A DNA stretch of 64,000 bases from Metallyticus violacea (taxonomy: Eukaryota > Arthropoda > Insecta > Mantodea > Metallyticidae): assembly GCA_030762175.1 (NCBI GenBank), contig CM060831.1, positions 75,989,001 through 76,053,000 of the forward strand, given 5' to 3'. Shown here piece after piece: positions 21,079-33,296 of the stretch. The notes beneath the pieces are model-generated. The model saw only the letters and a program-made list of their open reading frames with translations, was not told the origin of the DNA and did not search any database. A program made the translations under genes and the position numbers. Numbering within the stretch: position 1 is the first letter of the stretch; each line of letters opens with the position of its first letter.

Positions 21079-23236
21079 TAAATATAATTTTGTTACATTT
21101 ATATCCTCGTTTTTATAGTTTCGTGGGAACGATTGGACATAGAACGTCAGAAAATTTTCAACTTATCCTAACCGAATTTAAATAGATATTGGCTTATTGG
21201 TTCTTTAGCAACTCAATGCCGTAAATGAAATAGGAACATATATTTCATATCCCAAATTACATATCGTCTACAATCTCTGAAAGTATTGCGGCGTAGCTCA
21301 CCAGCATTCTATATAGTGAACTAAAATAAAATCTGGTAAAGCTTATGATATAAAACACATCTTCCGTTTATTCGTGGAAAATAACCCATCCATATAGCTC
21401 AGTTGTTAGAACGGAAAAGAAGAGACAATAAAGAGAATTTCGCTTTTAAAATTGTATTTCTTTACTTTCGTTAAGGATTATTAAGAAAATATGCCATAAC
21501 AAGAGAAATTAATTTTAAGATAGCAATCTATTTCATCAAAGTTTCTGTTTTTTTAAAGCAAGTATAAAATATTTTATTAAAAAGCACGTCAAATTATTTT
21601 TTCCAAATGATGATGCCTATATGTCATTTGTTTCAATCCTAAAAGGTTAACAAATTCTGGTTGATAGTTTGATATTTTATTACCTCAAAAAGAAGCGGAA
21701 ATTAATATTTTTATCTCACTGATTAATTTATGTTGATGCATAAAACGTGGAACTCAAAGAGTCGAACTATAATTTACTTAATATTTTAAGTTTCCTTGGA
21801 GAGAGATAACCTAATTTTCTCATGAGACAAATTATTGTTGTTTATTAGCCTTCGAGAGAAATTCATTTTCTGCAGTGACTTCTTTTCACTCTGTCCGAAT
21901 TCTTGAAACTCTTGTCAAAGTGCTGTGCAGTTTCTTCTTGTGCTCGTATTATTTTGCCGACCAAACATTGTCTTCCCGTCCTCGGGTGACATTCACTTGT
22001 TGCGAAGTCGATCTGTCACGGTTTAGTTGGAGAGAACACAGCATCCCCACTTCCATTTAATGATGTGCGCTGTTTCTGTTAGCGTGTCTTTCAGCTGAGT
22101 TGTTCTCACGTCTTTGCTCTTCAGTTTGTCCCTAGATGTTGTTAGTTATTTTCTTTTCAATGTTAAGCTGAAAAAGTAACAGCATATTGTTCTCTTTTAG
22201 TTCAGAGACCATGTTTGTGTTCTATAGAAAATATATTTATTCATAATAAGGTACTGTAACTTCTTAGTTCCTACCTATGTTGCTACTATTTAACAAACGA
22301 GCTATTCGTACAAGTTTTTGACAGTGTTCTGTAATGCCAGAACTATAAATTTGCGTTGGGAAACTTGCTGATAGATACTCCCCAGCATCTGACCAAGGAG
22401 TAAATTTCCTTTGAACGAGAGCAAGGACATTTTGAACGTTTAAACTTGATATAGTTTAACAATTTAAAAACCTACAGCAATGAGAGATTTAAGAAAACTT
22501 TATCCTTACAGCTTCTAATTAAACCTGCAATGGGCCCCTGTATAATGAAGCAACTGTCAAAACGACGAAGAGCTAAATGACGCTTTTGAAGTAAAAGGCA
22601 AGGAATTTATAACACAGGAAAGATGACGTCACATAATTAACCAGATAAATACTAGTCAAGGCGCTATTAGCGCAAAAAAAGGAAAGATCGCAGCGACCAG
22701 TGAAAATTTTGAGAAGAGGGAAGAGGAAATGGAAAGAAAAGATCAAATCGGTAATTAGGAATATGTGGGAAATTTCGGGATAAAATGACGGTGATCTCTC
22801 GGAATGACCTACAGATGACAGTGGGATTTCAAGCTTGTTATGTTAGCAAATTTTTGTCATTTTCTGCATGAACGCTTGTGCAACAATACCCCAATATATG
22901 TAGTGCTTATTGCTAACGTGCTACAAAATCGTGTACACATTGTAAACTTGAAAACATATCATATCGTGAGTAAATAAGTACGGTGAAGAAGGCTATGAAA
23001 GCAACAGAAATTCACATCAACATGAAAAATACTTCAAAGCATTTTCTTCTACATTTTTGACGGTTTCGAAATGGACAACTGAGTTTAAACGTCACCAAAG
23101 CTTGAAAGGCGATCTTCCTATTGGACGGATGGAATCAGTCTAGACACTCCGGATGAAAGGGTAGGTATTTTATGTATAAAAATGTATCTGCAATTTGGGT
23201 GCTGTGGTTACTGATACTGTATTTTATTTAATTAGG
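21079..23236. other. 2.2 kb without recognised genes
   Basis: An isolated A-box-like TATAGCTCAGTTGTTAGAAC at 21395-21414 may be a worn SINE head, but no B box follows. A 61-codon ORF at 21875-22060 has no motif. Confidence 0.4.
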
Positions 23237-23345
23237 ACTGGCTTTAATATCTCTGGTCATTAGCGTCCCTTTCAATCCAGGGCGTGAAACGGCCGATAAA
23301 TTTTTCTCAGAAGTCTCTTCTTTCACGTATGAGGCTCTTCAACAT
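23237..23345 (-). repeat. SINE-A 3' fragment (minus strand)
   Basis: Contains GGTCATTAGCGTCCC, CAGGGCGTGAAACGGCCGAT and AAATTTTTCTCAGAAGTCTC and then stops matching; the head and most of the body are absent. Confidence 0.7.
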
Positions 23346-25072
23346 GTCCTTAAATAAATATAGTGATGGGAAATGTACTGATATCCCATCACTAAAGTAA
23401 GCAGTCTGTGAAGTCGCCAAAAATATATGATTTCAATTTTTCTTGGACTTAAGGTTCCTAGACTTAAGGTCACTAGAGGATACCATGCTAACTTTCCGGG
23501 AAATGAAGCGGTATTACCGGCTTCACCTCCATCATAATCTCAATCATTAGATTCTTTAACATCATAATTTGTATAATTAACCACATTGTTATATAGCATT
23601 TATTATGTATCAATTTTATTATTACCAATATTATTGTTGAATTATTGCCAGTGAGAATATGTGTTCGTTTATGTATAATATGTGAATAATCAGGAAAAGT
23701 GTATATTTCTGGTATTTGTAGCTAGGCAGAACTTGTGTAACGTAGCGTGTGCCCGATACCGTTACACCATTGCAAAGCCTTTAAAAAAAGAAAGAGGGTA
23801 AATTCAAGGTTTTTCTTTGCACTGGAGAATGCCATGCCATTGTCCGTTCTGTTAAAGAGACTCGTTAGAGAAATTTTGGCCTTTTGTGAAATTAAAGCGT
23901 GCGTGAGAGTAGTAACCATGTTGAGGGTTGAAGGGAACTAAACCGTCAGAGATTTAATGCCCTCGAATAGACAAAGGCCTTAGTTAAGATCTATAAAATG
24001 TCAGAGTAGCCAGTCAGAGGGCTAGATTTGAATTACAGTCCTAGAAGCTTCGATCAGTGATCTGTGATCTTATTTGTCTGTGGCTAACAATGTTAGAGTA
24101 AGTGTAATTTTGGCAGAGATAAGACGCGGGAACTAGCAAGGGAAAGTACATGTGCATACGTAAAATTCAATTCCAACATCAGTTCGAAGTGCTGTGGTTC
24201 GTCATGAAAGTTGAAGTGATTAACTGTTTGGTGTAAAGAAATCGATTAGTGAGGCTTCATAAACATTCATTCATCCTACATTCTCTTGGTGAACGGTGTG
24301 GTACTTAGGGACTTCGGAGAAGATGTTTAATAAACTGTGTATACCACTTATTTCTCGAAGTGTCTTCATTTACTCCAGCAATTCACTACCATCTAGGGTC
24401 AATGAAACCAGCATATAAACCTGAGATCGTTATTATTCTTAACTTGGAACGGGAATAATGATACATGAATATGGCAGCTGAGGCATCTTCGTCGACTAGA
24501 ATTCAGACAGCGGGAGTCAACATCATAGTGGGAACATCAATACTGCTGGCCCAATTAAGAGCGGCCTGCATTTAAATGGTCGGAGGTGTAAAATTTGAAT
24601 CAACGACGTCAGATCCAACACCTGTTCACACATCATAACAATTACTCCTAATTGATCTAACCACGAGCGCTACCAAGTATTCCACACTAATTATCCCACT
24701 GTTTATTATAAATAATTATCCCATAGCATTCCCTTTCAAACCGATTTGGGGCCATTAAATCAACATGCTATCGTTATTCTTAACCCAACCCAAACGTTCC
24801 AAAAAGTGTGGAAGGAAAGGCCGAATTTATCAAAGAAGAATATAATCTTTCATCAAGGCAATACTTGTTTACACGTATTAATGAATTCAAACGTGATTAG
24901 TTATCGAATACATATTCACCTGGTGGCTTCATCAGTCTTCTCTGTTTTCCAAAATCTGAAATGGTCCTGATTGGTAAAATATTTTCAATATAGAGAAATT
25001 AAAGTAACTATTAAAAAGTGCTGCTTGCAATCTTAAAGGAATCCACCTACATTCGTGACAGTATGAGGGTAA
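23346..25072. other. unassigned DNA with a possible LTR-like segment
   Basis: Near 24320-24345 the sequence TTTAATAAACTGTG followed by TTCTCGAAGTGTC and a GGGTCAATGAAACC block has the look of a poly(A) signal and R-U5 end of an LTR, but no partner copy exists in the window. The rest shows no gene. Confidence 0.25.
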
Positions 25073-25340
25073 GTCCATGTGTTTCCGGCCAAACTATTTT
25101 CTAGTTATGATAAAGACAAAAACTATATTTCACTTTTCAATATAGCTATCCTTTATTGCAATACACTTCGCACATCTTTGAATTAACATTTCAGTTCTCC
25201 CCCCCCCCCCAAAAAAAAAAACACTGAGAATTCTTGTCCGCAAAATGGGCATAAATAGCATCCATCACTTCTTCGCCACACAAAGTTCCTACCTCGAAGG
25301 CTCTTCTTGAGTTTTGAGAAGAGGAAATAGTCTCCACAGC
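25073..25340 (-). mobile_element. mariner fragment (transposase 3' end)
   Basis: Starts with the inverted-repeat-like TCCATGTGTTTCCGGCC and continues with TATCCTTTATTGCAATACAC, ATCTTTGAATTAACATTTC, GCAAAATGGGCATAAA and GAGTTTTGAGAAGAGGAAAT, all matching 15915-16170. It is the same mariner family, cut off at the right where a (GT)n tract follows. Contains a C10-A11 homopolymer pair at about 25200-25221 that the longer copy lacks. Confidence 0.75.
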
Positions 25341-25365
25341 AGTGTTGCCACTATTTAAGTTCCAA

Positions 25366-25370
<5 letters not shown>

Positions 25371-25407
<37 letters not shown>
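25371..25407. repeat. (GT)n microsatellite
   Basis: Uninterrupted GT repeat, next to the truncated end of the mariner fragment. Confidence 0.95.
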
Positions 25408-25409
<2 letters not shown>

Positions 25410-26886
25410 AACTAGCAGTCGATGAAACCAATCTGGCTCCACATAACAGACTATGACTTTGTTTGTCAGAAGGTTTGCTTTTCTTTGTGGGAATGTGTTA
25501 TTAAGAAAATGTTGTTTATATTAAACACTAGGCAAACGTTTTCCTTTCATTTTAGAGAATAGTTTTTTAAATATTAAGTGAAGAGTTATCTCTCACCAAT
25601 TTGTAGGTCAAACAGTTCACTTGTTTTTCCCATGAGGTGTAGGATCGTGTATATTGTGGCATATATGGGGGAGGGGTGAAAATGTGCAGCAACCAGCAAG
25701 TGTATTGTGTGTGTTGAGTCGGTTAGTATTTAGAACTGACGGCTGGGGACTTATTTACGAGGAAAAGTAAATCTGCGCTTGCGCAGTAGGGTAACGCGTA
25801 ATGTTTTTCCAACGGTTTCTAGTGAGAGAGATTGAAGAACATTAACAATTGCTCCTTTCTGCTTCGGGATGGTACCTTTTTAGACCTACGAGTCTGTTCC
25901 TTAACAACATTATGGAGGGTAAATAAATAATTATTTAATTTTGAACACTATTTATATTTGCATAGAATACCTCGGTCTATTATTTTCTTAGTTTATACCG
26001 ATGCAACTATGCCTCTACTCTAGTCTAAGAAATGAGTACATACTGCATCATATTAGTCGTCTGAGCAGGGTATTTAATAAAGACTGTGACAATATAAACT
26101 GTCTTTTATTTTCCTATTTAAATTTTCTTTTGTAGATATACCTCCAGTGCTCTTTATAATAATGCTTTCTTAAACACTATTTTCTCCACGTGTTTCAAAA
26201 GCTAAGAAGTATACTACAGTGATTATTTCTTTGTAATTCTAAATTACTAAATGATATTCCCTTTTAAAGTGCTTTAGGAGAGCTGGATATAACGAGTCTA
26301 TCTGAATGAGATTTTGCCGAAAGGGGTAAAACCTTGTAGCTGTGACTTTGCCGTGAAAGTAGCGGAAAACTAAATTAGCTCCTTGCTACCTGCGGGAGTT
26401 TCATATTGAAGTGAATGTTGAAATGTCATAGTTACCACTTGGGCGCGCACAGTCATCAGCTCCACTCTCTTGGGACGGCGAAGGATGCAAAGCGGGATAT
26501 TAAAATGAAGCAACGGAAACAAAAGCAAGAGCGGAAAGAGAAGCTGTCACAGGACACTAAGAGCTGTAACGTGCAATATAGCACGGCGGAAGGATCATTC
26601 TTCCGCTTTGACGGGAAATGAGCACGAAGGGTCTCCTTGGAGAGTGTAATCGTTCAACTCTGTTAGTTCTGTGGCATCGTGTCACTTAGAACAATTCCTT
26701 TCTCCATATCTACGGAACAAAGCGAATATGTCTACGTCCATAGCTTGTAATTTAATAACAATATTTTCCCCCTAAAGTGACTTTTTTGTTTTACGCTAAT
26801 AGTCCTTTAATTAGTCTTTCTGGTAAATTAAATATAAGTAATTAAATAAATACACTTTAGCAACGTTTCACTCATTTTTTCTAAGA
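25408..26886. other. 1.5 kb without recognised genes
   Basis: A 68-codon ORF (26415-26621), rich in Lys and Gln, lies in a locally GC-richer stretch (26400-26660). No family is recognised and codon use looks random. Confidence 0.4.
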
Positions 26887-26965
26887 ATGTTTAACCTTCG
26901 TTTTTACTACTGAGGCACCACTGGCGGTGAACACTGATAAATTGGAAAAGAATTTTTTTTTTAAC
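26887..26965 (-). repeat. SINE-B 3' fragment (minus strand)
   Basis: Only the tail part is present: TTTAACCTTCGTTTTTACTA, CTGAGGCACCACTGGCGGTG and AACACTGATAAATTGG. Confidence 0.75.
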
Positions 26966-27127
26966 TTTTTATCTAAAATATTGTATCCTATGTTCCTTAA
27001 GAATTCAATTTAGATTAATTTTAACATTTATTCTCGTAAATTCACATCCATACAACACCATAAGAACAGCCATAACAATATAATTTTATATTTCAGTCCC
27101 TCTTCTAGTATTTAATGATTTTTTTTT

Positions 27128-27265
27128 TTTTCTTTTGTCCAATGCCAGCCAGTTATTTTTATGAATTTGTCCCTGGCATGGCGGTATTGTGGTGGACTTA
27201 CAAGGCCAGGACTCCCATAAGATTCCGCCACACTGTCCCAGTGGAGAAGATGAAGTTGATATGGT
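27128..27265 (+). repeat. LINE-tail-like repeat
   Basis: Contains GGCGGTATTGTGGTGGACTT, ACAAGGCCAGGACTCCCATA, AGATTCCGCCACACTGTCCC and a GAAGATGAAG end. The minus strand of 29136-29270 has the same blocks (TTGTAGCGGACTTATGAGGC, CAGGACGCGCATAGAATGCC, GCTACGTTGTCCCAATTAGG) and ends in a GAT-type repeat. Likely the 3' end of a LINE; inferred from the repeat-like end only. Confidence 0.5.
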
Positions 27266-27320
27266 TATGCTGCACGGGCGAAGTCCTTAACCATCGGTAC
27301 CTAAACCAATCTGTAGGGCT

Positions 27321-27520
27321 GAATGAAATTAATTAATGATGGCGGAAATGAGCTCGGAGCCCTTTGCGCCTTAAAGTTATGCGGCATTCATTCTCAGGGT
27401 AAGAAAAAACTCCGAATAAAAAAAAGCACACAACTTTATCCAGACAGCTTCACCTGGCATGGAATAGAAACCAGGACCTGCGGATTAGTAGTCACAAAGC
27501 TACCACTAGGCTAAGAAGGC
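27321..27520 (-). repeat. SINE-C copy (minus strand)
   Basis: The clearest SINE-C. On the minus strand the head reads GCCTTCTTAGCCTAGTGGTA (A box) and GCAGGTCCTGGTTTCTATTC (B box), as a tRNA-derived SINE should. The body carries the family signature GAAATGAGCTCGGAGCCCTT on the plus strand. It follows directly on the LINE-tail-like repeat. Confidence 0.8.
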
Positions 27521-28081
27521 ATATATAATGATTTCTTTATTTTATCGCACATATAATTAAATTTATGAGGTTAAAAATATCTTCAATTTTAAAATAAGAA
27601 GTATCATGACTATGGTTGAAAAACGTATTCAATAATCTTAGCCTCCGATTTAATTTTAGCTCTTATGGGATTTGATCCTCTAAAGGCTTTCATTTTTTTC
27701 TGCAGATACAGTCAAGATATATTGGTGAATAATATTGTTATTTTAAACAAAGCGTTTTGCAATTTATTCTGTGAGGTGGATACAAGTTTTGATAATTGCA
27801 AATAATAACATATTTACATTTATATTTGTAATTTTAAAGTGTGAATTTAATTGTTTCTGCCAATTAATTATAATTATATATGTATGTGGTGTGTGTTTGT
27901 TAAACAATGACGATGGCAGAGGGCACTATTATTTACTCCTCTATTTATAGACGTATTTACATTTTCTTATTTGTTTTATTCCAGGTTTTACAATATTTCA
28001 TTTTCTACATATAAATTTCTTATACATGTTATCAAATGTTGGAGTATAATTATATCCCTCATTATATTCCATAATCATGTC

Positions 28082-28120
<39 letters not shown>

Positions 28121-28570
28121 AAAATTTATAAATTCCTCTTTAAGTGGTGCATTATATTCTCTGTGCTTTTCAATTTTATGAGCAAGATCTACTTTTCCAA
28201 ATCCTCTTTTGACCTTTGATATGTAGTTTTTAAATGAATGCATAATTTTTATAATAAGTATTTAAAATAATTATTCATCTATAATGTTTACAATTATGAC
28301 GAACACCTGTTTTATACGATGACTGGAAAGAAAATAGAAGCAACACTGTCGCCACGCTGTTAATAAACATAAGGACGTTGTTGTTCTCAGCATATCTAGA
28401 GGAATGGCATAACTGTTCAACATACTCAGCGTCACTAGTGCACACTGTAAATTTGGACCGCCCTAAATTAACGTTTTCTAAAAGTGAATAGTGTACGTGG
28501 ATTAAAATTGAGTTGCACGTGTTAGAAACATGACGAAACGTCATACAGGTCTGCGGGTAACCTGCAGCAA
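27521..28570. other. AT-rich DNA
   Basis: Holds a 35-base poly(T) at 28084-28118 and no recognised gene; the ORFs across the poly(T) on both strands are artefacts of it. Confidence 0.6.
28084..28118. repeat. poly(T) tract
   Basis: About 35 T residues in a row. It may be the poly(A) tail of a minus-strand retroposon, but nothing recognisable follows to the right. Confidence 0.95.
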
Positions 28571-28594
28571 TGATTTTTTTTCATACCGAACGGT

Positions 28595-28800
28595 GGTCCT
28601 TAGGGTGCCAGATTTTCAACAAGGACGCAATAAAGTAGAAGATGCACCACGTTTAGGTCGTTTTATTCTTGAAGCACATTCGTTGATTTGAGCCAATCAA
28701 TGCTGGAATTGGGTCGTTGGTAGTCTGAACAAACCACATGACAGTAATGCAGTAGATCGCTTCTTTTCAAACATCAACAAAAATAACTTAGCTATGGATG
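28595..28800 (+). pseudogene. possible mariner-type HTH fragment
   Basis: The frame through 28610-28670 reads VPDFQQGRNKVEDAPRLGRF. It resembles the FxxGRxxVxDxPRxGRP linker between the two HTH motifs of mariner transposases. Upstream and downstream frames are broken and no TIR was found. Confidence 0.35.
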
Positions 28801-29135
28801 TCCAGTGTCTTCCAGAAGTGTGATAAATGTGACAGTCTCCACAAATGTAAAAGTCTCCAGGTTCTAGAATAAGTGGTTACTACTCATGAATGTGTTGCCA
28901 TTGCTTTCTTTTCAGTCCTTTATATGGGGTATATTATTGATGTTGTCCAGTCTTCAGGCATACTTCCAACATAATTTTAATAAATCCAAGGGAAAACGTT
29001 TTAATGACATAGAAACATTATTTGACAATTTATTTTAAATGTTTTTATGAGCAAGGAGGCTTCTTGTGTTTTTTATATTTATATTTATTTATAAAGAAAT
29101 ATGATTCCCCTGGGTTTAAGGATCCCCTGGTCTTC

Positions 29136-29270
29136 CATATTACCGTCATCATCATCGTCATCATCATCCTAATTGGGACAACGTAGCGGCATTCTATGCG
29201 CGTCCTGGCCTCATAAGTCCGCTACAATTCCAGCACGCCAGTGGGGAATGCCCATAAGTTCGTGAGAAGA
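29136..29270 (-). repeat. LINE-tail-like repeat (minus strand)
   Basis: Second copy of the repeat at 27128-27265 in opposite orientation. Its minus-strand 3' end is a short imperfect (GAT)n run (29144-29170), a tail type seen on some LINEs. Confidence 0.5.
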
Positions 29271-29305
29271 GTGAGTTGACACTAACAAACAAATGATGTA
29301 TGTGA

Positions 29306-29670
29306 GGAGTATTCAAAAAGTAAGCTACACTTGTTGCCCTAATTTGGCTGCTCTGAACAAAAAGAGTGGCGCTTGCGCAGAACAGAGTCCGTGTTCAAAC
29401 CTTCAGATTTACTTTCATTGTAGTAACTATAAGAATTGCGTCATACCACGAGTACTGAAAACATACTCCAAGACAGAAGTTAGAAGGACAGTACAATTTG
29501 TGGGCAAAACATTTAGAATGCCTGGAGATTCGTCGTGAAATTTCGGCCGTTTATGAGCCAAAAGCAATGCCACGTGAAATGGTGTCATTAGTTTGAACAT
29601 GGTTGTATATATTCTGAACGATGCTGATCGACAAGGGCCAACAATATCAAGCACAGAATACATTGTAGGT
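29306..29670 (+). pseudogene. mariner-type transposon 5' fragment
   Basis: Starts with GAGTATTCAAAAAGTAAGCT, resembling mariner TIRs. A broken frame near 29518-29570 reads ECLEIRREISAVYEPKAMPR, like the (C/E)IxRQLVxVYGxxAM segment of the mariner N-terminal HTH domain. A second frame has RQGPTISSTEYIVG. Frames are shifted several times and the catalytic part is missing. Confidence 0.5.
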
Positions 29671-30429
29671 ACTGCAAGTTGATGCGATGGTTCTCAGTGA
29701 CTTGCGAAAACTACACAGGAGTTAGAACTCATTTCACCGTTCGAAATCATGTACGGTTTATTTCTATCATGAGGTGACGTGTTTGCAGAAATTATATCAA
29801 AAATAGTGCACATATTCGTGTCATATTTCATTTCAATTCCTTGATGAATAAAAATTTCTTGCACCGGAATAATCACTTTCTGAATCATCCTTGTATACAT
29901 ACGTATAAGCACACGAGGATGATTATATATTATAGTATGTATTAAAGGATATATATAGTATAAAGTGAAAGAGAGAAACAAAACAAAGGAAGATGTAGGA
30001 TTTATAGCTGGCCATTCATTCACAACTGAATAGGTATTTTTTTACTAATAAATAATTTCTAATTTAGTTTTAGAAAAGGCGTATAATATTTACCCTCTAT
30101 AAACTTATGAAAAATATTTAACATTACCCCATTAGTCACATTATTAAACAAGATAGTGAATGTTGTTTTATTTATGTAACAAACTTATTCTGCAGATATA
30201 TTAAGGAGCCGCTTGAAAATCAGATCACAGTATGCATATTTCTGTCTATCAAGATGACAAATCAGGAAATATAATTCAAATTAAGCAAATGTACTACTGC
30301 GCTAACTCTTGGACTTGTATACAAAAGTGGATAATTTCAATTATATAACCGGCTTTCAATTCTATTTCGGTGGTACGGAGATTGTTATATACAACCACGG
30401 GATATGTAAGAATGTATTTGTTGATTTGG
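29671..30429. other. AT-rich DNA
   Basis: No feature recognised; a 109-codon minus-strand ORF (29694-30023) lacks any motif. Confidence 0.4.
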
Positions 30430-30714
30430 TTTATTTATGGACGCTCTTTAACGTCTCAGGTCATCAGCGTCTCATTCAGTTCAGGGCGTGAAACAGCCGA
30501 TAAATTTTTCTGAAAGGTTTCTACTTTCAGGCTTGAGGTTCTTTATCGTGCCGTAAATGTACGACACGGGACCCACGGCTTTACTTCCCTTCCGAAGGAA
30601 AGCCATACTTAGGATTTTTACGCCCGAAAAAAATCCATCGAATCCTGGCCGGGATCGAACCCACGATTGGGTTAAGGTAGCAGGTATGGTAACCACTACA
30701 CCACCAGGGCCGAC
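30430..30714 (-). repeat. SINE-A copy (minus strand)
   Basis: Near full length in reverse: GACGCTCTTTAACGTCTCAG, CAGGGCGTGAAACAGCCGAT, ACCCACGGCTTTACTTCCCT, TTTTTACGCCCGAAAAAAAT, GGGATCGAACCCACG (B box), CCACTACACCACCAGGGCCG (A box and acceptor). Overlapping ORFs on both strands are shadows of the repeat. Confidence 0.92.
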
Positions 30715-32280
30715 TTGTAAAAAGATTGTTGTCATATTAAGACAAGGTTCTTTCGCATTCTCCATGTAGTTGGGTGACTTGGTGACTTAAATAGATTTGA
30801 ATCGAGACAAAAGTTTTGAAAGAAGAAGAAATGAAAATAGCAACCGCGACGATTTGTTTCTCAGAGTAATTTCTTAGTTTACAATATCTTAGATATCTTC
30901 CTGCATTCATTATTTATTTTTAATTAACAGTCAGTTAGGGAAAAAAAGTCTCAACCGACACACCTGTGTTAATCGTGCAGGTCTTGTCCAGCTAAAACCA
31001 CAAATCTGCTCATCTGAGTCTATTTATTATGGAAACTTCGAAAAGTATGTCATTGTAGGGATTTTATCCGTAAGGGAACGATTCGAAAATTTCTAGTATC
31101 TGACGTGTTATAATTAACCACACTATTAAAGTTAACATATTTCAAATGTAATAAAACCAAATAGCCGTGGTTAACTGTAAAATCTGGCCCACAAATACTC
31201 CAAAGTTTCGAGTTACCTCTCAGGAATAAAATATCTGCAATACGAGATAACCTTAGAAGTTTACAGGGTTCATAGACTCAAATGGGGGAGAATCGCAGCT
31301 ATGGGGAGCAGGGCACTGTGGCTCAGATGGCAAGAACATCGGCAGGGTAAGTCGAGGATTGTGAAAAAAATCAGCTAACATAAAACATCTAATGCTTTTA
31401 TCTATGGTCTTTTTCCATTCTTCTCTATTTAGCTGGGTATTATTTTCTCATTCTTCCCTCTCTTATGTTTCTATTGTTTTACTGTGTGTCTGCTAATTGC
31501 AACCAATCTGGTTTCCTTCTTCATTTTAATTCTGCAATGTTTATCATCTTCATGGTTTCCATCTCTGACAATTTTAATTCGTAAACATCTTTATTCAATG
31601 CAACGTTAAATTATTTCTTTCCTATTTTCCTTTCACCTTTTGAGAGAAAAACTTTAAAATAATTTGTTTCAGTAATACTACTTTAAATCCCATTTCTCAA
31701 TTTTTTTTTATTAATTCTATTATTTCATATCTCAACAAATGAGTAGAATGTTTATGACAGAATAGACATTTTTATTCCAAAATTATGTGAGAGAGAATTC
31801 TCTTATTAGGCCTAGGATTGAGGTGAGATATTATTATTAATTTATTTAGATTATAGAAGTTTATCATATACGTTTAATTGCTTGAGTAATTGTTAATAAC
31901 TTCCTATAATCTCTCAGTAATAAATGTCATACATTTCTTTCTAAATCTACAAACAACAAAAACTGTTTGAACAGTTTGTTTTTCATAGAGTTGTTTTATA
32001 CAGCTAGTATGGCTAATATTAATCAACCTGCTCTAATATCAGAATATACTTTAGCTTACAATATTCTACACTCTGTTCAAAAATGTTTTAAATATGTATT
32101 TGGTACGATAAAACCAAGTTTTAATTATTTTTTTCTTTTAATAATTCAAGTGGTTTATGGAATCCATCCTTAATATACATTTTCTTCTGGCATCCTATCA
32201 TATTATTATTGTTATTATTTTTAAGTAATCATTACAGCATAACTGATAATTTTATTCTCCCTGTCCTTTTCACCTAATAT
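30715..32280. other. 1.6 kb without recognised genes
   Basis: A tRNA-like half (GGCACTGTGGCTCAGATGGC, 31313-31332) may be a worn SINE head. Otherwise AT-rich with no coding signal. Confidence 0.4.
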
Positions 32281-32464
32281 ATAACAAATTAACAGTAATT
32301 ATAATAGTAGAAAAGGATAAAACACTAAAAGGAAGTCACACTTGAGATTGCTATATTTCTTGCCATAGAAGGACTCCACGAGTTCGAAATATAGCGATCT
32401 CAAGTGTGACTTTTTCTTAGTGTTTTATCCTTTTCTACTATTATAATTACTGTTAATTTGTTAT
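32281..32464. repeat. near-perfect 184-bp palindrome, foldback family
   Basis: Left arm 32281-32360 and right arm 32385-32464 are inverted copies of each other over 80 bases, with only a few mismatches (AAAAGGAAG against AGAAAAAG, and one base near the loop). The loop is 24 bases (32361-32384). Arms start with ATAACAAATTAACAGTAATT and include GGATAAAACACTAA and GTCACACTTGAGAT. The same arm words in the same order occur at 59745-59872, and one arm plus the loop at 15187-15300. An AC/AT microsatellite follows about 40 bases on. Folded RNA or cruciform DNA would be a long hairpin. Confidence 0.92.
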
Positions 32465-33283
32465 GTTGCTAATAGTGTTACTTTATTTTTATTTTACACA
32501 CACACACACATATATATAGGTTTTCCCATTTATTTTGCTCACTCCAAATAACCCACTTACAAAATGTATGTATGAACAATTTTTCATTTGACACATCAGA
32601 AAAGTTATTTTGGGTGAGCAAGATAAAAGGAATACCCTGAATATGTAACAATTAACTGCATAATTTAACTGTAAATTGTAAGTTCATTTTATTATTGTTT
32701 GTATTCCATAATTTCCCATAAATGCTCAGCTGCCAAAATATGACATATATAAATGTAAATTACATAATATCTCCAAATACATTAATAATAAATTAATAAT
32801 ATTAATATTATATTTACTCAATGTAATTACACACGCCATTTTGGAATGTCAAGATTTTTACCTGCAAATTGAAATATATGGAAAAGTACATACTTTTTGA
32901 ACTTACTCTAAATATTTAATTATTTTAATTTGCTTTAGATCCATTGAGAGGCTATTAAAGGAATTTTATTCTGTTTTCTAATGACACTATGTATCTACAA
33001 ACCATAAGCATAATTTGAGTTTATTTATAGAAGGCCAGCTGATCCCTTAAATTTAGTTTCTATTACAATTCTAATCACTATTTTATGTAGCTAGGATATT
33101 TTTGCTGTAAAATATTTCCCTAAAGCATTATTTAGTGAAAGTAACATATTATATTGTCACATATTCAGAATTTGTTGCCAAACTGGAATTTTATCTTATT
33201 TAACTTTTTTTCTAATTTAAAACATTGTTGATGTATAAGCCATAGAATGCATATGTTATTTTATTTAAACTTTGAGAAGATAG
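32465..33283. other. AT-rich DNA with short (AC)n(AT)n
   Basis: The microsatellite lies at about 32498-32518. No gene was recognised. Confidence 0.6.
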
Positions 33284-33296
33284 TACTATTATTGAT
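33253..33296 (+). repeat. unit 1 of a local direct duplication, split by SINE-B
   Basis: ATATGTTATTTTATTTAAAC and TTTGAGAAGATAGTACTATT match 33628-33675 (ATATGTTATCTTATTTAAAC, TTTGAAAAAAGTATTGCTAT). Between them lies the SINE-B insertion with its target duplication. Confidence 0.65.

Noticed and set aside
26588..26602. Match to the 3' end of 18S rRNA (GCGGAAGGATCATT)
   Set aside because: Only about 14 bases agree; the upstream sequence does not match the conserved helix, so no rDNA fragment is supported.
27971..28243. ORFs with poly-Phe or poly-Lys
   Set aside because: Produced by the 35-base poly(T) tract.
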